64,000 nucleotides of DNA from Novosphingobium subterraneum (GTDB taxonomy: Bacteria > Pseudomonadota > Alphaproteobacteria > Sphingomonadales > Sphingomonadaceae): assembly GCF_000807925.1 (NCBI RefSeq), contig NZ_JRVC01000012.1, positions 94,711-158,710 on the forward strand, read 5' to 3'. Below the pieces are notes generated by a model. The model saw only the letters and a program-made list of their open reading frames with translations. It had not been told where the DNA came from and did not search any database. Positions 26,898-35,015 of this stretch are shown piece after piece. The stretch's first letter is position 1. Each line of letters starts with the position of its first letter. Position numbers and translations under genes: made by a program.

Positions 26898-27938
26898 ATG
26901 AAAGCCCTTCGCTACTACGGTGCCCGCGACATCCGCCATGAAAGCATGGACGATCCGCTGCCGCAGTCTGACCGGGACGCAATCGTCAAGGTCGATGCCT
27001 GCTCGATCTGTGGCTCCGACCTCCACATCTACCATGGCTACGGCTTCTCTGAAGACGTCGGCTTCTGTGTCGGCCACGAAGCCGTGGGTGAAGTGGTCGA
27101 GGTGGGCCGCGGCGTCCATCGCCTGAAGGTCGGCCAGAAGGTGATGATCCCGGCGGCAGTCGGTTGCGGCGCCTGCCGCTCATGCCTCGCAGGCGTCGTC
27201 AACACTTGCGAGAACAACGGATCGGGCTGCTACGGCCTTTCGGCAAAACTCCAGGGCTCCCAGGCCGAAGCGGTGCGCGTGCCTGCCGCCGATGCCAATG
27301 CCGTTGCGATCCCGGACGGGATCAGCACCGATCAGGCACTGATGATGACCGATGCCCTCGCCACCGCATGGTTCGGGGCGCGGCAGGCTGACATCCACCC
27401 CGGCTCGTCAGTGGGCGTGATCGGCCTCGGCCCGATTGGCCTGATGGTGGTGGAAAGCGCCTTCGTCATGGGTGCGCATGTCGTCTACGCGATCGATCCG
27501 GTGCCCGAGCGCCGCGCAATTGCCGAAAGCCTCGGCGCAATTGCCCTGCACCCGGACGAGGCCGCTGCGCGGATAAAGGAGGACACGCACGGCAAGCGGC
27601 TGGACTGCGTTGTCGAAGTCGTGGGTGCCGATGCCACGGTGGACATGGCGCTGCGCCTGGTGCGCGTGCGCGGCACTGTCTCGGTGATCGGCGTCCAGCA
27701 GTCGCGACGCTTCCCCTTCCCGCTGGAACGCGCTTTTGCTGGCGGTCTTACCTTCCGCGTCGGCACCTGCTCCGTGCCCGAGGAACTGCCGGCGCTGTTC
27801 CCGCTGGTCGCCTCGGGCCGCCTCAAGCCAGAACGCTACATCAGCCACCACTTGCCGCTGTCACAGGGCGCCGAAGCCTACCGCCTGTTCGAAGCGCGCG
27901 AGGCAGGTGCGCTCAAGATGGTGCTGACCCCGGATTAG
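26898..27938 (+). CDS. Zinc-dependent medium-chain alcohol dehydrogenase
   Basis: 346 residues. Catalytic zinc ligands are Cys38 (CSICGSDLHIYHG) and His60-Glu61 (VGHEAVGEV). The structural zinc is bound by Cys90, Cys93, Cys96 and Cys104 (GCGACRSCLAGVVNTC). The NAD motif VGVIGLGPIGLM is in the middle. Resembles enzymes annotated as threonine/sorbitol-type or glutathione-independent formaldehyde dehydrogenases, but substrate cannot be read. Last gene of the operon; its stop overlaps the convergent aminotransferase by 4 bases. Confidence 0.9.
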   Translation: MKALRYYGARDIRHESMDDPLPQSDRDAIVKVDACSICGSDLHIYHGYGFSEDVGFCVGHEAVGEVVEVGRGVHRLKVGQKVMIPAAVGCGACRSCLAGVVNTCENNGSGCYGLSAKLQGSQAEAVRVPAADANAVAIPDGISTDQALMMTDALATAWFGARQADIHPGSSVGVIGLGPIGLMVVESAFVMGAHVVYAIDPVPERRAIAESLGAIALHPDEAAARIKEDTHGKRLDCVVEVVGADATVDMALRLVRVRGTVSVIGVQQSRRFPFPLERAFAGGLTFRVGTCSVPEELPALFPLVASGRLKPERYISHHLPLSQGAEAYRLFEAREAGALKMVLTPD

Positions 27939-29071
27939 CCTTTGCGTCGTGCCGCGAACCAGGGCCCGATCCGGCGCATCGCCTCTTCCACCAGAGGCGT
28001 GGAAACCGCGAAGCTGAAGCGGATGAAGCGTTTGCCGTTGACCGGATCGAAGTCGATCCCCGGCGCGGTCGCAACGCCCGTATCGCGCAACAGCTCCTCG
28101 CACAGCGCCAGGCTGTTGTCGGTGAACTCGCTGGCATCGGCATAGATGTAGAACGCGCCATCGGGCGGGGCGATGCGCCCCAGCCCCATGGGAGGCAGTG
28201 CCTCCAGCAGGATCGCGCGGTTCCGCGCATATGTCGCGACATGCCCGTCAAGCTCGTCGCGACACTCGAAGGCCATGAGACCGGCCTTCTGCGCCAGCAC
28301 CGGCGGCGTCAGGAACAGGCTGCCCATTCGCGCCCGCGCCGCGTCGATGAGCGAGGCCGGCACGACCAGCCAGCCGAGCCGCCACCCGGCCATGCTGAAG
28401 TATTTCGAGAACGAATTGACGATCACTGCGTCGGGCAGATGCTCGAGCATCGACGCCGCCTTCGCGCCGTAGCTCAGCCCGTGGTAGATTTCGTCGGAGA
28501 TGACCTTGATACCCTTCCGGCGACAGACCTCTGCGATCGCGGCCAGTTCTGCCGGCTCTATGATCGTCCCCGTCGGATTGGCCGGGCTCGCCACGATCAG
28601 CCCATCGGGCACCGGATCAAGCGCTTCGACAGCGGCAGCGGTGACCTGAAACCGCTCTGCCGGGCCGCAATCCATCTCGACCGGCTCGAGGTACATGGCT
28701 TTCAACGAATTGCGGTAGGCAACATAGCCCGGCCGGGCCAGAGCAATGCGCGCACCCGGCCGGAACAGGCACGACAACGCCATGACGAACGCTGGCGAAG
28801 CACCGCACGTCAGGATCACCTGCTCACGCTCCACCGTCACGCCATAGTTCTCGGCATAGCTCAGGGCGATGCGGTCCTTCAGGGCCACGCTTTCCCAATA
28901 GCCCATCGCCTCGCTGTCCAGCACCGCGTGCGCCAGCGCAATCGCCTTGGCCGGAGCGCCGGTCGACGGCTGGCCGAACTCCATGTGGATGACACTGGCG
29001 CCCGCTGCCTCCATATCGTGCGCGATGCGGGAAACGGCGATGGCGTGAAACGGTTCGACTTCGGCGATCAT
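27935..29071 (-). CDS. PLP-dependent aminotransferase, class I/II
   Basis: 378 residues with the fold-type I pattern: ASPANPTGT (Asn165, carboxylate binding), SDEIYHGLSY (Asp193, Tyr196) and NSFSKYFSMAGWRLGW with the PLP lysine Lys223. Cytosolic. Resembles aspartate/aromatic aminotransferases that make or degrade amino acids; the exact pair of substrates is not evident. Starts divergently from the ModE-like regulator with about 65 bases between. Confidence 0.9.
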   Translation of the reverse strand: MIAEVEPFHAIAVSRIAHDMEAAGASVIHMEFGQPSTGAPAKAIALAHAVLDSEAMGYWESVALKDRIALSYAENYGVTVEREQVILTCGASPAFVMALSCLFRPGARIALARPGYVAYRNSLKAMYLEPVEMDCGPAERFQVTAAAVEALDPVPDGLIVASPANPTGTIIEPAELAAIAEVCRRKGIKVISDEIYHGLSYGAKAASMLEHLPDAVIVNSFSKYFSMAGWRLGWLVVPASLIDAARARMGSLFLTPPVLAQKAGLMAFECRDELDGHVATYARNRAILLEALPPMGLGRIAPPDGAFYIYADASEFTDNSLALCEELLRDTGVATAPGIDFDPVNGKRFIRFSFAVSTPLVEEAMRRIGPWFAARRKG

Positions 29072-29137
29072 GGCAGCGTGCTAGTTGCCGCCGAAACAAG
29101 TTGCAACCCTGCCGGCCGCGCCGATAACCTGCCGCCG

Positions 29138-29518
29138 ATGAAGCGCCTCAAACTGAAGATCCAGCTCTACTGCGGCAACGAGATCGCGATGGGTCCCGGC
29201 AAGGCCGACCTGCTTGATGCGATTGACCGCGAAGGCTCCATTTCCGGCGCCGCGCGCGCCATGGACATGAGCTACCGCCGCGCGTGGCTGCTGGTCGATG
29301 CCATGAATCGCTGCTGGCGCGAACCTCTGGTCCAAACCTCTCCCGGCAGCGCAAAAGGCGGCGGAGCCAGGCTGACTGCATTGGGCATTGCCGTTCTGCA
29401 CCACTACCGGGCGCTGCAAGAACGCCTGCAAGGAAGCTCCGAATGCGCAGCTTATCTGGCCCTCGCAGAGGCGCTCCTGGCGGATCCGAAGGCAAGCCGC
29501 AAAGGTGACAGGACTTGA
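29138..29518 (+). CDS. ModE-type winged-helix regulator (N-terminal domain only)
   Basis: 126 residues that match the DNA-binding domain of molybdate regulator ModE: GPGKADLLDAIDREGSISGAARAMDMSYRRAWLLVDAMNRC, then GGGARLTALG of the wing. The C-terminal molybdate-binding (TOBE/Mop) domains are absent, as in many short ModE-like regulators. ATG 29138. It may still respond to metal or sense nothing. Coupled by a TTGA overlap to the next gene. Confidence 0.88.
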   Translation: MKRLKLKIQLYCGNEIAMGPGKADLLDAIDREGSISGAARAMDMSYRRAWLLVDAMNRCWREPLVQTSPGSAKGGGARLTALGIAVLHHYRALQERLQGSSECAAYLALAEALLADPKASRKGDRT

Positions 29519-29988
29519 AATCGCACACGAATTGCCGCTGCGCAGAGCTCGGCAACCTGGCAGTCATTGGCATGGGCTCTGAGCCAGACGAGGAAGTGCT
29601 AGGTTCGCTTGATCTTGTTAGCGAACACGGAGGCCTGCAATGGTGGCTCTACATGTCCCGGTGCAACCAATGCCAACAGTTCTGGATGATCGCGCAAGAA
29701 GAAAGGGTTCATGACAATTTCTGCCTGAAGCGCATTGATGCCGAGGATGCAGCACGGATCGTCACGGATGCTATCTGGCCTGAAGACTTTCTTGAGTTTG
29801 GCGCGGTGCTACGACTGGAACGTGAATGCGGACAGGTTGCACACTTCCTGGATCCGAACTGCCACGCATTGGTGGCCACCGCTCACGAGCTGAAACGTGA
29901 ACGACCGGACATCACATCGGACGAAATTGGCTACTTGCTCGCCATAAGGCCATCACATGCCGCCAGATTGCTGGCCCAGAAGCCTTGA
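29515..29988 (+). CDS. Hypothetical protein with cysteine pairs, coupled to the ModE-like gene
   Basis: Not recognised. 157 residues if started at TTG 29515, whose first bases overlap the previous stop (TTGA), implying translational coupling. The first ATG (29572) would remove Cys7 and Cys9. Cys7-x-Cys9 and Cys50-x-x-Cys53 look like a zinc-ribbon; the Trp-rich strand GLQWWLYMSRCNQC fits a small beta zinc domain. The C-terminal half is helical and acidic. Soluble. Base use is less GC-rich than the neighbours, so it may be horizontally acquired. Confidence 0.7.
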   Translation: MKSHTNCRCAELGNLAVIGMGSEPDEEVLGSLDLVSEHGGLQWWLYMSRCNQCQQFWMIAQEERVHDNFCLKRIDAEDAARIVTDAIWPEDFLEFGAVLRLERECGQVAHFLDPNCHALVATAHELKRERPDITSDEIGYLLAIRPSHAARLLAQKP

Positions 29989-29995
29989 TAACTAC

Positions 29996-31282
29996 CTAGC
30001 GCCCCACCGGCCCCTTCCACAGCACGCCGTCCTTCATCACCAGCGATACCTTGCGGATCGCGGCAATGTCGGTGAGCGGATTGCCCTCGACCGCCACCAG
30101 ATCGGCCAGCATTCCCGTCTTCACGCTGCCCAGCCGGTCACCGATGCCAAACATCTTCGCGTTGCCCGATGTCGCTGCGATTGCCACTTCGGCGGGCGTC
30201 ATGCCCCCCTTCACCATCAGTTCGGCTTCCCGCGCGTTGTCGCCATGGGCGTAAACGCCGACGTCTCCGCCCATGCAGATGGCGACCCCGGCCTTGCGCG
30301 CCTTGGCGAGGGCCTCGAACCCCTCCTGCACGCCCTTGGGCACCGGCGCCTCACCATTCCATCCGCGATAGCGTGCAATCGCATCGCCTGCGGCAAGCGT
30401 CGGACAGAAGCCCACGCCCTTGGCCTTCATCGCCGCGAACACGTCAGGCGTCCCTTCGTCGCCATGCTCGATCGTGTCGACACCGGCTGCGACGGCACGA
30501 CGCATCCCCTCTGCCGTGCTGGCGTGGGCGACAACCTGCCGTCCGGCACCGTGCGCAGCCTCCACCACAGCTTTCAGTTCCGCTTCCGTAAAGGTTGGCC
30601 TGCTCGGTTCGCCGGGTCCCCAGCGATAATCGGCATAGACCTTCACCAGGTCCGCCCCGGCGCCGATCTGCCGCCGCACGGCATTGATCAGGTCCGGCCC
30701 GCCAGCCTCCTCCGCACCAAGCGGCACCGTCACCCCCGGCTCGAACCCTCTGGGACCATAGGCCCCCGGCGCAACGATGGCGCGCGTCGCCACCAGCATG
30801 CGTGGCCCGGGCACGATTCCCTGCTCGATCGCCTGCTTCAGTCCCACATCGGCATAGCCAGCGCCTTCGGTGCCGAGATCGCGCACCGTGGTGAAGCCCG
30901 CCAGCAAGGTCACCCGCGCGTGAACCGTGGCGCGCGCCGTACGCAGCGCCAGAGACTCATGCAGGACCTGATCGTCCCACGGCGTTTCGTTGTAGGGGTG
31001 CAGGAACAGGTGCGAGTGCCCCTCGATCATGCCCGGCATCAAGGTGGTGCCTGGCAGCGCAATGACCGAAGCCTCGACTGGCGCGACAATGTCAGGACCG
31101 ACCGCTTCTATGCGGTTGCCCCTTACCAGAACCGCCCAGCCCTTGCGCAGCACTGCGGTCTCACCGTCGAATACGGCGTCAGGCCGCAACAGGGTCAGCG
31201 CCTCGGAACGCTCGCCGGCAAACGAAGGAGCCGCAACGGTCAGCGTCAGGGCAGCAGCAAGAACCTGTAGGACAATCCGCAT
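29996..31282 (-). CDS. Exported metal-dependent amidohydrolase (imidazolonepropionase/prolidase-like)
   Basis: 428 residues with a signal peptide ending SFAG (about residue 23). TIM-barrel amidohydrolase motifs: GMIEGHSHLF (HxH), VKVYADY with the probable carbamylated Lys, VVAHAST, IEHGDE and ICMGGDVG (Asp). The group includes Xaa-Pro/Xaa-Arg carboxypeptidase-like dipeptidases used in peptide recycling. A periplasmic dipeptidase role fits the S46 and S9 peptidases in this window; substrate is inferred. Confidence 0.88.
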   Translation of the reverse strand: MRIVLQVLAAALTLTVAAPSFAGERSEALTLLRPDAVFDGETAVLRKGWAVLVRGNRIEAVGPDIVAPVEASVIALPGTTLMPGMIEGHSHLFLHPYNETPWDDQVLHESLALRTARATVHARVTLLAGFTTVRDLGTEGAGYADVGLKQAIEQGIVPGPRMLVATRAIVAPGAYGPRGFEPGVTVPLGAEEAGGPDLINAVRRQIGAGADLVKVYADYRWGPGEPSRPTFTEAELKAVVEAAHGAGRQVVAHASTAEGMRRAVAAGVDTIEHGDEGTPDVFAAMKAKGVGFCPTLAAGDAIARYRGWNGEAPVPKGVQEGFEALAKARKAGVAICMGGDVGVYAHGDNAREAELMVKGGMTPAEVAIAATSGNAKMFGIGDRLGSVKTGMLADLVAVEGNPLTDIAAIRKVSLVMKDGVLWKGPVGR

Positions 31283-31366
31283 TCGCCATCCTTTCGAATG
31301 GCGCCATCATACCTGCGCAACAAGGAGCGGCAACAATCTGCGCCGTCCTTTTTCCTCAATCCGGGT

Positions 31367-31840
31367 TCAGGCCGCTTCCTCGTGCCGCAGTTCTGCAAGC
31401 TGCGCGTCGGTCCGAGGCAAAATACCCATGCCATTTATGGTCCGACGATCGAGATGCTGGAGCTGTATGTCAGGACTTTGGCGGGTAAGATCGCGTAAGT
31501 GTTGCACACGGATCACGGCCATCACGCAACCCAGCGTCGCGATCGATACGCCAAGACGCCACATGGCGAATTGCCCGCTCTGCACGGTCGACAGGAATTC
31601 GGCAAAGCACTGCCATACGGTCGCAGCGCCAAGCAGCTCGGTCGCGCGTTGGCGTGGCGCCGCCAATAGCAGGGAGCACGCGAGGAAGAACGAGCCGACA
31701 CCGGCCGTCGTCACGCTGAGCTGGTCCGTCACATAACCGAAGCCGAGCGCAACCGCGCTGGCTACTGCGACAACACGGGCGGTGCGGGAAATCTGACCAG
31801 GGGTCAGCATGTCGAGTGGGCTACGCATGCGCAGGATCAT
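31367..31840 (-). CDS. Hypothetical multi-pass membrane protein
   Basis: 157 residues. Three to four hydrophobic segments lie between about residues 20 and 110 (VVAVASAVALGFGYV; VGSFFLACSLLLAA; FAMWRLGVSIATLGCVMAVI). The N-terminus is short and the C-terminus polar and soluble (HLRDLTRQSPDIQ to the end). No domain recognised. Lies 23 bases after a second small membrane gene on the same strand; the two may be one transcript. Confidence 0.55.
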   Translation of the reverse strand: MILRMRSPLDMLTPGQISRTARVVAVASAVALGFGYVTDQLSVTTAGVGSFFLACSLLLAAPRQRATELLGAATVWQCFAEFLSTVQSGQFAMWRLGVSIATLGCVMAVIRVQHLRDLTRQSPDIQLQHLDRRTINGMGILPRTDAQLAELRHEEAA

Positions 31841-31863
31841 TGCCCAAGCCTCTCAACAATTCG

Positions 31864-32157
31864 TTACGGCACGAAAGGTCCGGAAATGATCTGAATAAAT
31901 CCAAAAATTACAGTCCATAGCAGGACCGACAACGCCAGCGGCAGCCCGAAACGAACCCAGCCCGAGGCACTTTCCGTTGGCGAATCACCCTCCGCCTGCC
32001 CGAATCGCCCGGCCATCAGTTCTTCCTGTAACTGATGGACGGGTGAACGAACCGGGGCGTCCTCCTGCCGTGCAGGACGGGGCACCGCGATGTTTGGCGC
32101 GACGCTCTCGGCTACACCTGAAGGCAGTTTGGCAGACAGTACCGGCGATCCCGACAT
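31864..32157 (-). CDS. Small single-pass membrane protein, hypothetical
   Basis: 97 residues. The first about 65 are polar and Pro/Ala/Glu-rich; a single C-terminal membrane helix (VRFGLPLALSVLLWTVIFGFIQII) suggests a tail anchor. No family recognised. Upstream partner of the 31367-31840 gene. Confidence 0.5.
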   Translation of the reverse strand: MSGSPVLSAKLPSGVAESVAPNIAVPRPARQEDAPVRSPVHQLQEELMAGRFGQAEGDSPTESASGWVRFGLPLALSVLLWTVIFGFIQIISGPFVP

Positions 32158-32227
32158 GGTGGCTCCTCGGCATCACTCTGCCATGAGGTCACCAACGACA
32201 GCTCACCACAAACCTAGGGATTTACGC

Positions 32228-33037
32228 TTAGCCCCGTTGCGCCATTTCGAGCGGTTCGCCACGGACCGGGTAACCCAACCCGTCCGGGATCATCAGCCAG
32301 CGACGCCCCTCCCGCTCTTCCACAAACGGACTGATCGTGCCGATCGGTGTCGTCTCGGCATGATTGCGCGCTTCGTCGAAATTGCCGAACAACGCCAGGC
32401 GTTCAAGATTCCGTCGCGTCGGAAAGATGACCTTGATCTTGCCTTCTTCGGCAAGATCGAGCGCTTCGCGCGCACTTGCCCAGAAGAGGTGCCGGTTCTC
32501 GGTGGCATCAACCTCGATATCGACCGCCCCGGTGCCCAGATCGGCGAGATAGAAGCGGGTGTCGAAAATTCTTTCAGTCCTGTGTTTCGGCCACCAGCGA
32601 GCGAAGGGCACCAGCCGATCAATCTCAAGCTCCCAGCCAAACTCTGCCAGTACCGGCGCAAGATCACCGCCCGAGATCAGCATGCGTCGCGCTTCGGCCG
32701 CAAGCCTGCCATCGACCTCGCCCGAAATTCCAACCACCAGGCCGGTCTCTTCCAGGGTTTCGCGGACAGCAGCCACTCGCGCCGCCAGATCGCCTAGATC
32801 TCCCCCAGCGCTCTGCCCCAGGCTTTCCGCCAGCGAAAAGTCCGACGGATCGATCTTGCCGCCCGGAAAGACGGTGGCGCCCCCTGCAAACTTCAGGCTG
32901 GCATTGCGCTCCACCATGAGAATCTGTGGCGCGCCACCGGCAGGAGCATGCCGAAAGATGATGACGGTTGCCGCCGGAGTGGTCTTGCTCAGCCAGTTTT
33001 CGGGCTCGATATCATGCGTTTCCATCCTGGCGATCAT
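32228..33037 (-). CDS. NUDIX hydrolase
   Basis: About 269 residues from ATG 33037 (GGGCGGGA upstream); ATG 33025 is an alternative. N-terminal strand TPAATVIIFRH, then FPGGKID, then a spaced Nudix helix AAVRETLEETGLVVG carrying the REtLEETG metal-binding residues. The long insertion between GGK and the helix resembles the eukaryotic NUDT19/RP2-like subgroup that acts on CoA or acyl-CoA. Cleaves a nucleoside-diphosphate-linked compound in the cytoplasm; substrate unknown. Confidence 0.87.
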   Translation of the reverse strand: MIARMETHDIEPENWLSKTTPAATVIIFRHAPAGGAPQILMVERNASLKFAGGATVFPGGKIDPSDFSLAESLGQSAGGDLGDLAARVAAVRETLEETGLVVGISGEVDGRLAAEARRMLISGGDLAPVLAEFGWELEIDRLVPFARWWPKHRTERIFDTRFYLADLGTGAVDIEVDATENRHLFWASAREALDLAEEGKIKVIFPTRRNLERLALFGNFDEARNHAETTPIGTISPFVEEREGRRWLMIPDGLGYPVRGEPLEMAQRG

Positions 33038-33061
33038 GTCCCGCCCAGGCGCGCTTGCCAA

Positions 33062-33336
33062 GTCTCGAGAAAGTGTCGGATCACTTTACATTCGCCGCTT
33101 CAGCCTGATGGTTTCAGGCGCGGAGAATCCCGGAAGACAGGCCTTTTCCGCAAACTGGCACGAAGAATGCTTAAGTCATAATGTCCCGAAGAGTAGCTTC
33201 TTCTCGAGGCGGAGCCAGTCCCCCCGGTCTCTATGGCTCCGCCTCTCCCGGGACCTCCCTCAAACAGGCAGACCACAAAAAAAGACGCGACCGGCATTGC
33301 CGACCGCGCCTCATGAAATGCTGAACTCTTGGTGGA
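33062..33336. other. Intergenic region with a strong hairpin
   Basis: No gene supported. GAGGCGGAGCC (33206-33216) pairs perfectly with GGCTCCGCCTC (33235-33245); outer GTCCC/GGGAC segments extend the structure. It is not followed by a T-run on either strand, so it is not an obvious terminator. The minus-strand terminator of grxD lies just to the right. Confidence 0.45.
33277..33312 (-). terminator. Intrinsic terminator of the zeta-bolA-grxD operon
   Basis: On the minus strand a GC-rich imperfect stem (GCGCGGTCGGC... / ...GCCGGTCGCGTC, about 10 of 13 pairs) is followed by seven T (33277-33283 read as A on +). It lies 25 bases after the grxD stop. Confidence 0.8.
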
Positions 33337-33660
33337 TCAGGCGGCCTTGACGCCCGAATCTTCCATCAGCTGCTGCAATTCGCCAGCCTGGAACATCTCC
33401 ATCATGATGTCCGATCCGCCCACGAACTCGCCCTTGACGTAGAGCTGCGGGATCGTCGGCCAGTCAGAGTAGGATTTGATGCCGCTGCGGATTTCCATGT
33501 CCTGCAGCACGTCAACCGAGGCGTATTCGACGCCCAGATGCTCGAGGATGGCAATGGCCTTGCTGGAAAAACCGCACTGCGGGAACAGCGGCGTTCCCTT
33601 CATGAACAGGACGACGTCGTTGCCGTTGACGATTTCGGAGATGCGCTGCTCGGTCGACAT
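33337..33660 (-). CDS. grxD: Monothiol glutaredoxin, Grx4 family
   Basis: 107 residues. The CGFS active site (Cys29-Ser32) is in the context FPQCGFSSKA. Further family residues are KGTP (21-24), WPTIPQLYVKGEFVGGSDI and the final helix. CGFS glutaredoxins carry [2Fe-2S] clusters and work with BolA proteins in iron-sulfur trafficking and iron sensing. Here bolA is directly upstream in the same operon, giving functional support. Confidence 0.96.
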   Translation of the reverse strand: MSTEQRISEIVNGNDVVLFMKGTPLFPQCGFSSKAIAILEHLGVEYASVDVLQDMEIRSGIKSYSDWPTIPQLYVKGEFVGGSDIMMEMFQAGELQQLMEDSGVKAA

Positions 33661-33684
33661 GGTGGATGAGTTTCCTTTCCGTCC

Positions 33685-33918
33685 TCAGTTGGGAACGGCA
33701 GTGGTCAGTTGCAAGGCATGGAGCTCGCCGCCCATGCGCCCGCCAAGCGCATCATATACCAGCTTGTGCTGCTTGACACGGCTCAGGCCGGCAAAGGCGG
33801 CAGACGTGACACGGGCGGCATAGTGATCGCCGTCGCCCGCAAGGTCCGTGATCTCGACCTCGGCGTCCGGCAAGGCCGCACGGATCATCGCCTCGATCTC
33901 GGCCGCAGGCATTGCCAT
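33685..33918 (-). CDS. bolA: BolA-family protein
   Basis: 77 residues, short BolA/YrbA-like type. The class II-KH core DAEVEITDLAGDGDHYAARVTSAAFAGLSRVKQHKLVYDALGGRMGGELHALQL includes the conserved HKLVY helix end and the invariant His used with Grx4 to bind a [2Fe-2S] cluster. Its ATG overlaps the stop of the upstream zeta-subunit gene by one base (TGATG), so the two are coupled. GrxD follows 24 bases downstream. Confidence 0.95.
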   Translation of the reverse strand: MAMPAAEIEAMIRAALPDAEVEITDLAGDGDHYAARVTSAAFAGLSRVKQHKLVYDALGGRMGGELHALQLTTAVPN

Positions 33919-34241
33919 CAGGCTTCGCCCATCAGCTGGCGGCGGGCGTCGACCTGCTTGGCTTCCATCGCCGCGCGGATTTCCGCTTCGTCGGTTTCGA
34001 TGCCGGCCGAAACCAGATCACCCAGCAGCTTGCGGATTACGTCCTCGTCACCGGCTTCCTCGAAATCGGCCTGCACGACCGACTTGGCATAAGCCTCGGT
34101 TTCGGCCGCATCGAGGCCCATGCGCTCGGCCGCCCAGGTGCCCAGCAGACGGTTGCGGCGGGCGTGGACGCGGAACATCATTTCCTCGTCACGGGCGAAC
34201 TTGGCCTCAAAAGCCTTCTCGCGATCGTCGAACGTGGTCAT
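33918..34241 (-). CDS. ATPase inhibitor zeta subunit-like (DUF1476) protein
   Basis: 107 residues from ATG 34241. The sequence MTTFDDREKAFEAKFARDEEMMFRVHARRNRLLGTWAA is the signature of the alphaproteobacterial zeta-subunit family, which in Paracoccus inhibits the rotary F1-ATPase. The upstream in-frame extension to 34304 has no family support. Operon zeta-bolA-grxD is common in alphaproteobacteria and ties energy state to iron-sulfur metabolism, though the functional reason is unknown. Confidence 0.92.
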   Translation of the reverse strand: MTTFDDREKAFEAKFARDEEMMFRVHARRNRLLGTWAAERMGLDAAETEAYAKSVVQADFEEAGDEDVIRKLLGDLVSAGIETDEAEIRAAMEAKQVDARRQLMGEA

Positions 34242-34345
34242 CGGCCGGATATCCTTCGTAAAAGGGTTTCTCCAGCCGATAATCAGCGAGCGCGTTCCCT
34301 GCAAGGCATCACGAAAAGAAACACTGGGGCTCAGGCAGCGCGGAG

Positions 34346-34894
34346 TCAGATCCGCCCGCGGCGAATGTCGAGGAGCACGCCGCCTTCGCGGCTCACGTCG
34401 CAGGAGAAGCTGTCACCATTGCGAAGCGTGCCTGACACCCGATAGCCATCGCCATTGCGCGTGGCGTCGTAGACCTCGTCCACCTCGCCCTTCCGCTCGG
34501 CTTCGGTGACGCAGGAGTCGACCGCGTCGTTCAACCCGCGCGAACCCACGCCTGCCCGGCTGTCGTCCCGCCAGTCATCGGGCTGCCCGTCCCGCTGAAC
34601 GTCTCGCGGGTCGTTGCGCCGATCATCTTCGGGGCGATAACGATAGCCATCATCCTCCCCGGAATTGCGCTTCTTCTCGGCCTTGCTCGCAGCGGTCGCG
34701 ATTGCCGCAATGCCGCCGATGATCAGCAGCCCGGCCAGCACATCGCCGCCGTCGACGCCGCCGCGATCGCGGTGCCATCCGCGCCCGCCCCAGCCGCCGC
34801 GATCCCAGCGTCCATGCGCCTCGGCAGCAACCGGCAGTGCGGTCGTCGCCAGCGCAGCCAGCGCCATCGCAATCCTGGAAAAACGTCCCACCAT
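34346..34894 (-). CDS. Exported glycine-zipper-like protein, copy 1
   Basis: 182 residues from ATG 34894 (an ATG two codons upstream is also possible). Signal peptide to about residue 26 (LPVAAEAHG), a Trp/Gly/Arg-rich stretch, a hydrophobic VDGGDVLAGLLIIGGIAAIATAASKAEK segment, an Asp/Arg-rich linker and a C-terminal domain with two Cys (SCVTEAERKG; FSCDVSREGG). It shares this plan with the next gene at 35016-35609, so the two are paralogues. Probably envelope-associated; function unknown. Confidence 0.7.
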   Translation of the reverse strand: MVGRFSRIAMALAALATTALPVAAEAHGRWDRGGWGGRGWHRDRGGVDGGDVLAGLLIIGGIAAIATAASKAEKKRNSGEDDGYRYRPEDDRRNDPRDVQRDGQPDDWRDDSRAGVGSRGLNDAVDSCVTEAERKGEVDEVYDATRNGDGYRVSGTLRNGDSFSCDVSREGGVLLDIRRGRI

Positions 34895-35015
34895 GATCAT
34901 CCCTTCACAACCGACCGCCTGCCCCGATCCATGGGCCAGCAGTCGGTGCCCGCCATTCTTGCAAGGCTAGGCGGCCCAGGCTTTCCGATGCCTGAACCGC
35001 CTGGCTTTTCATGCT

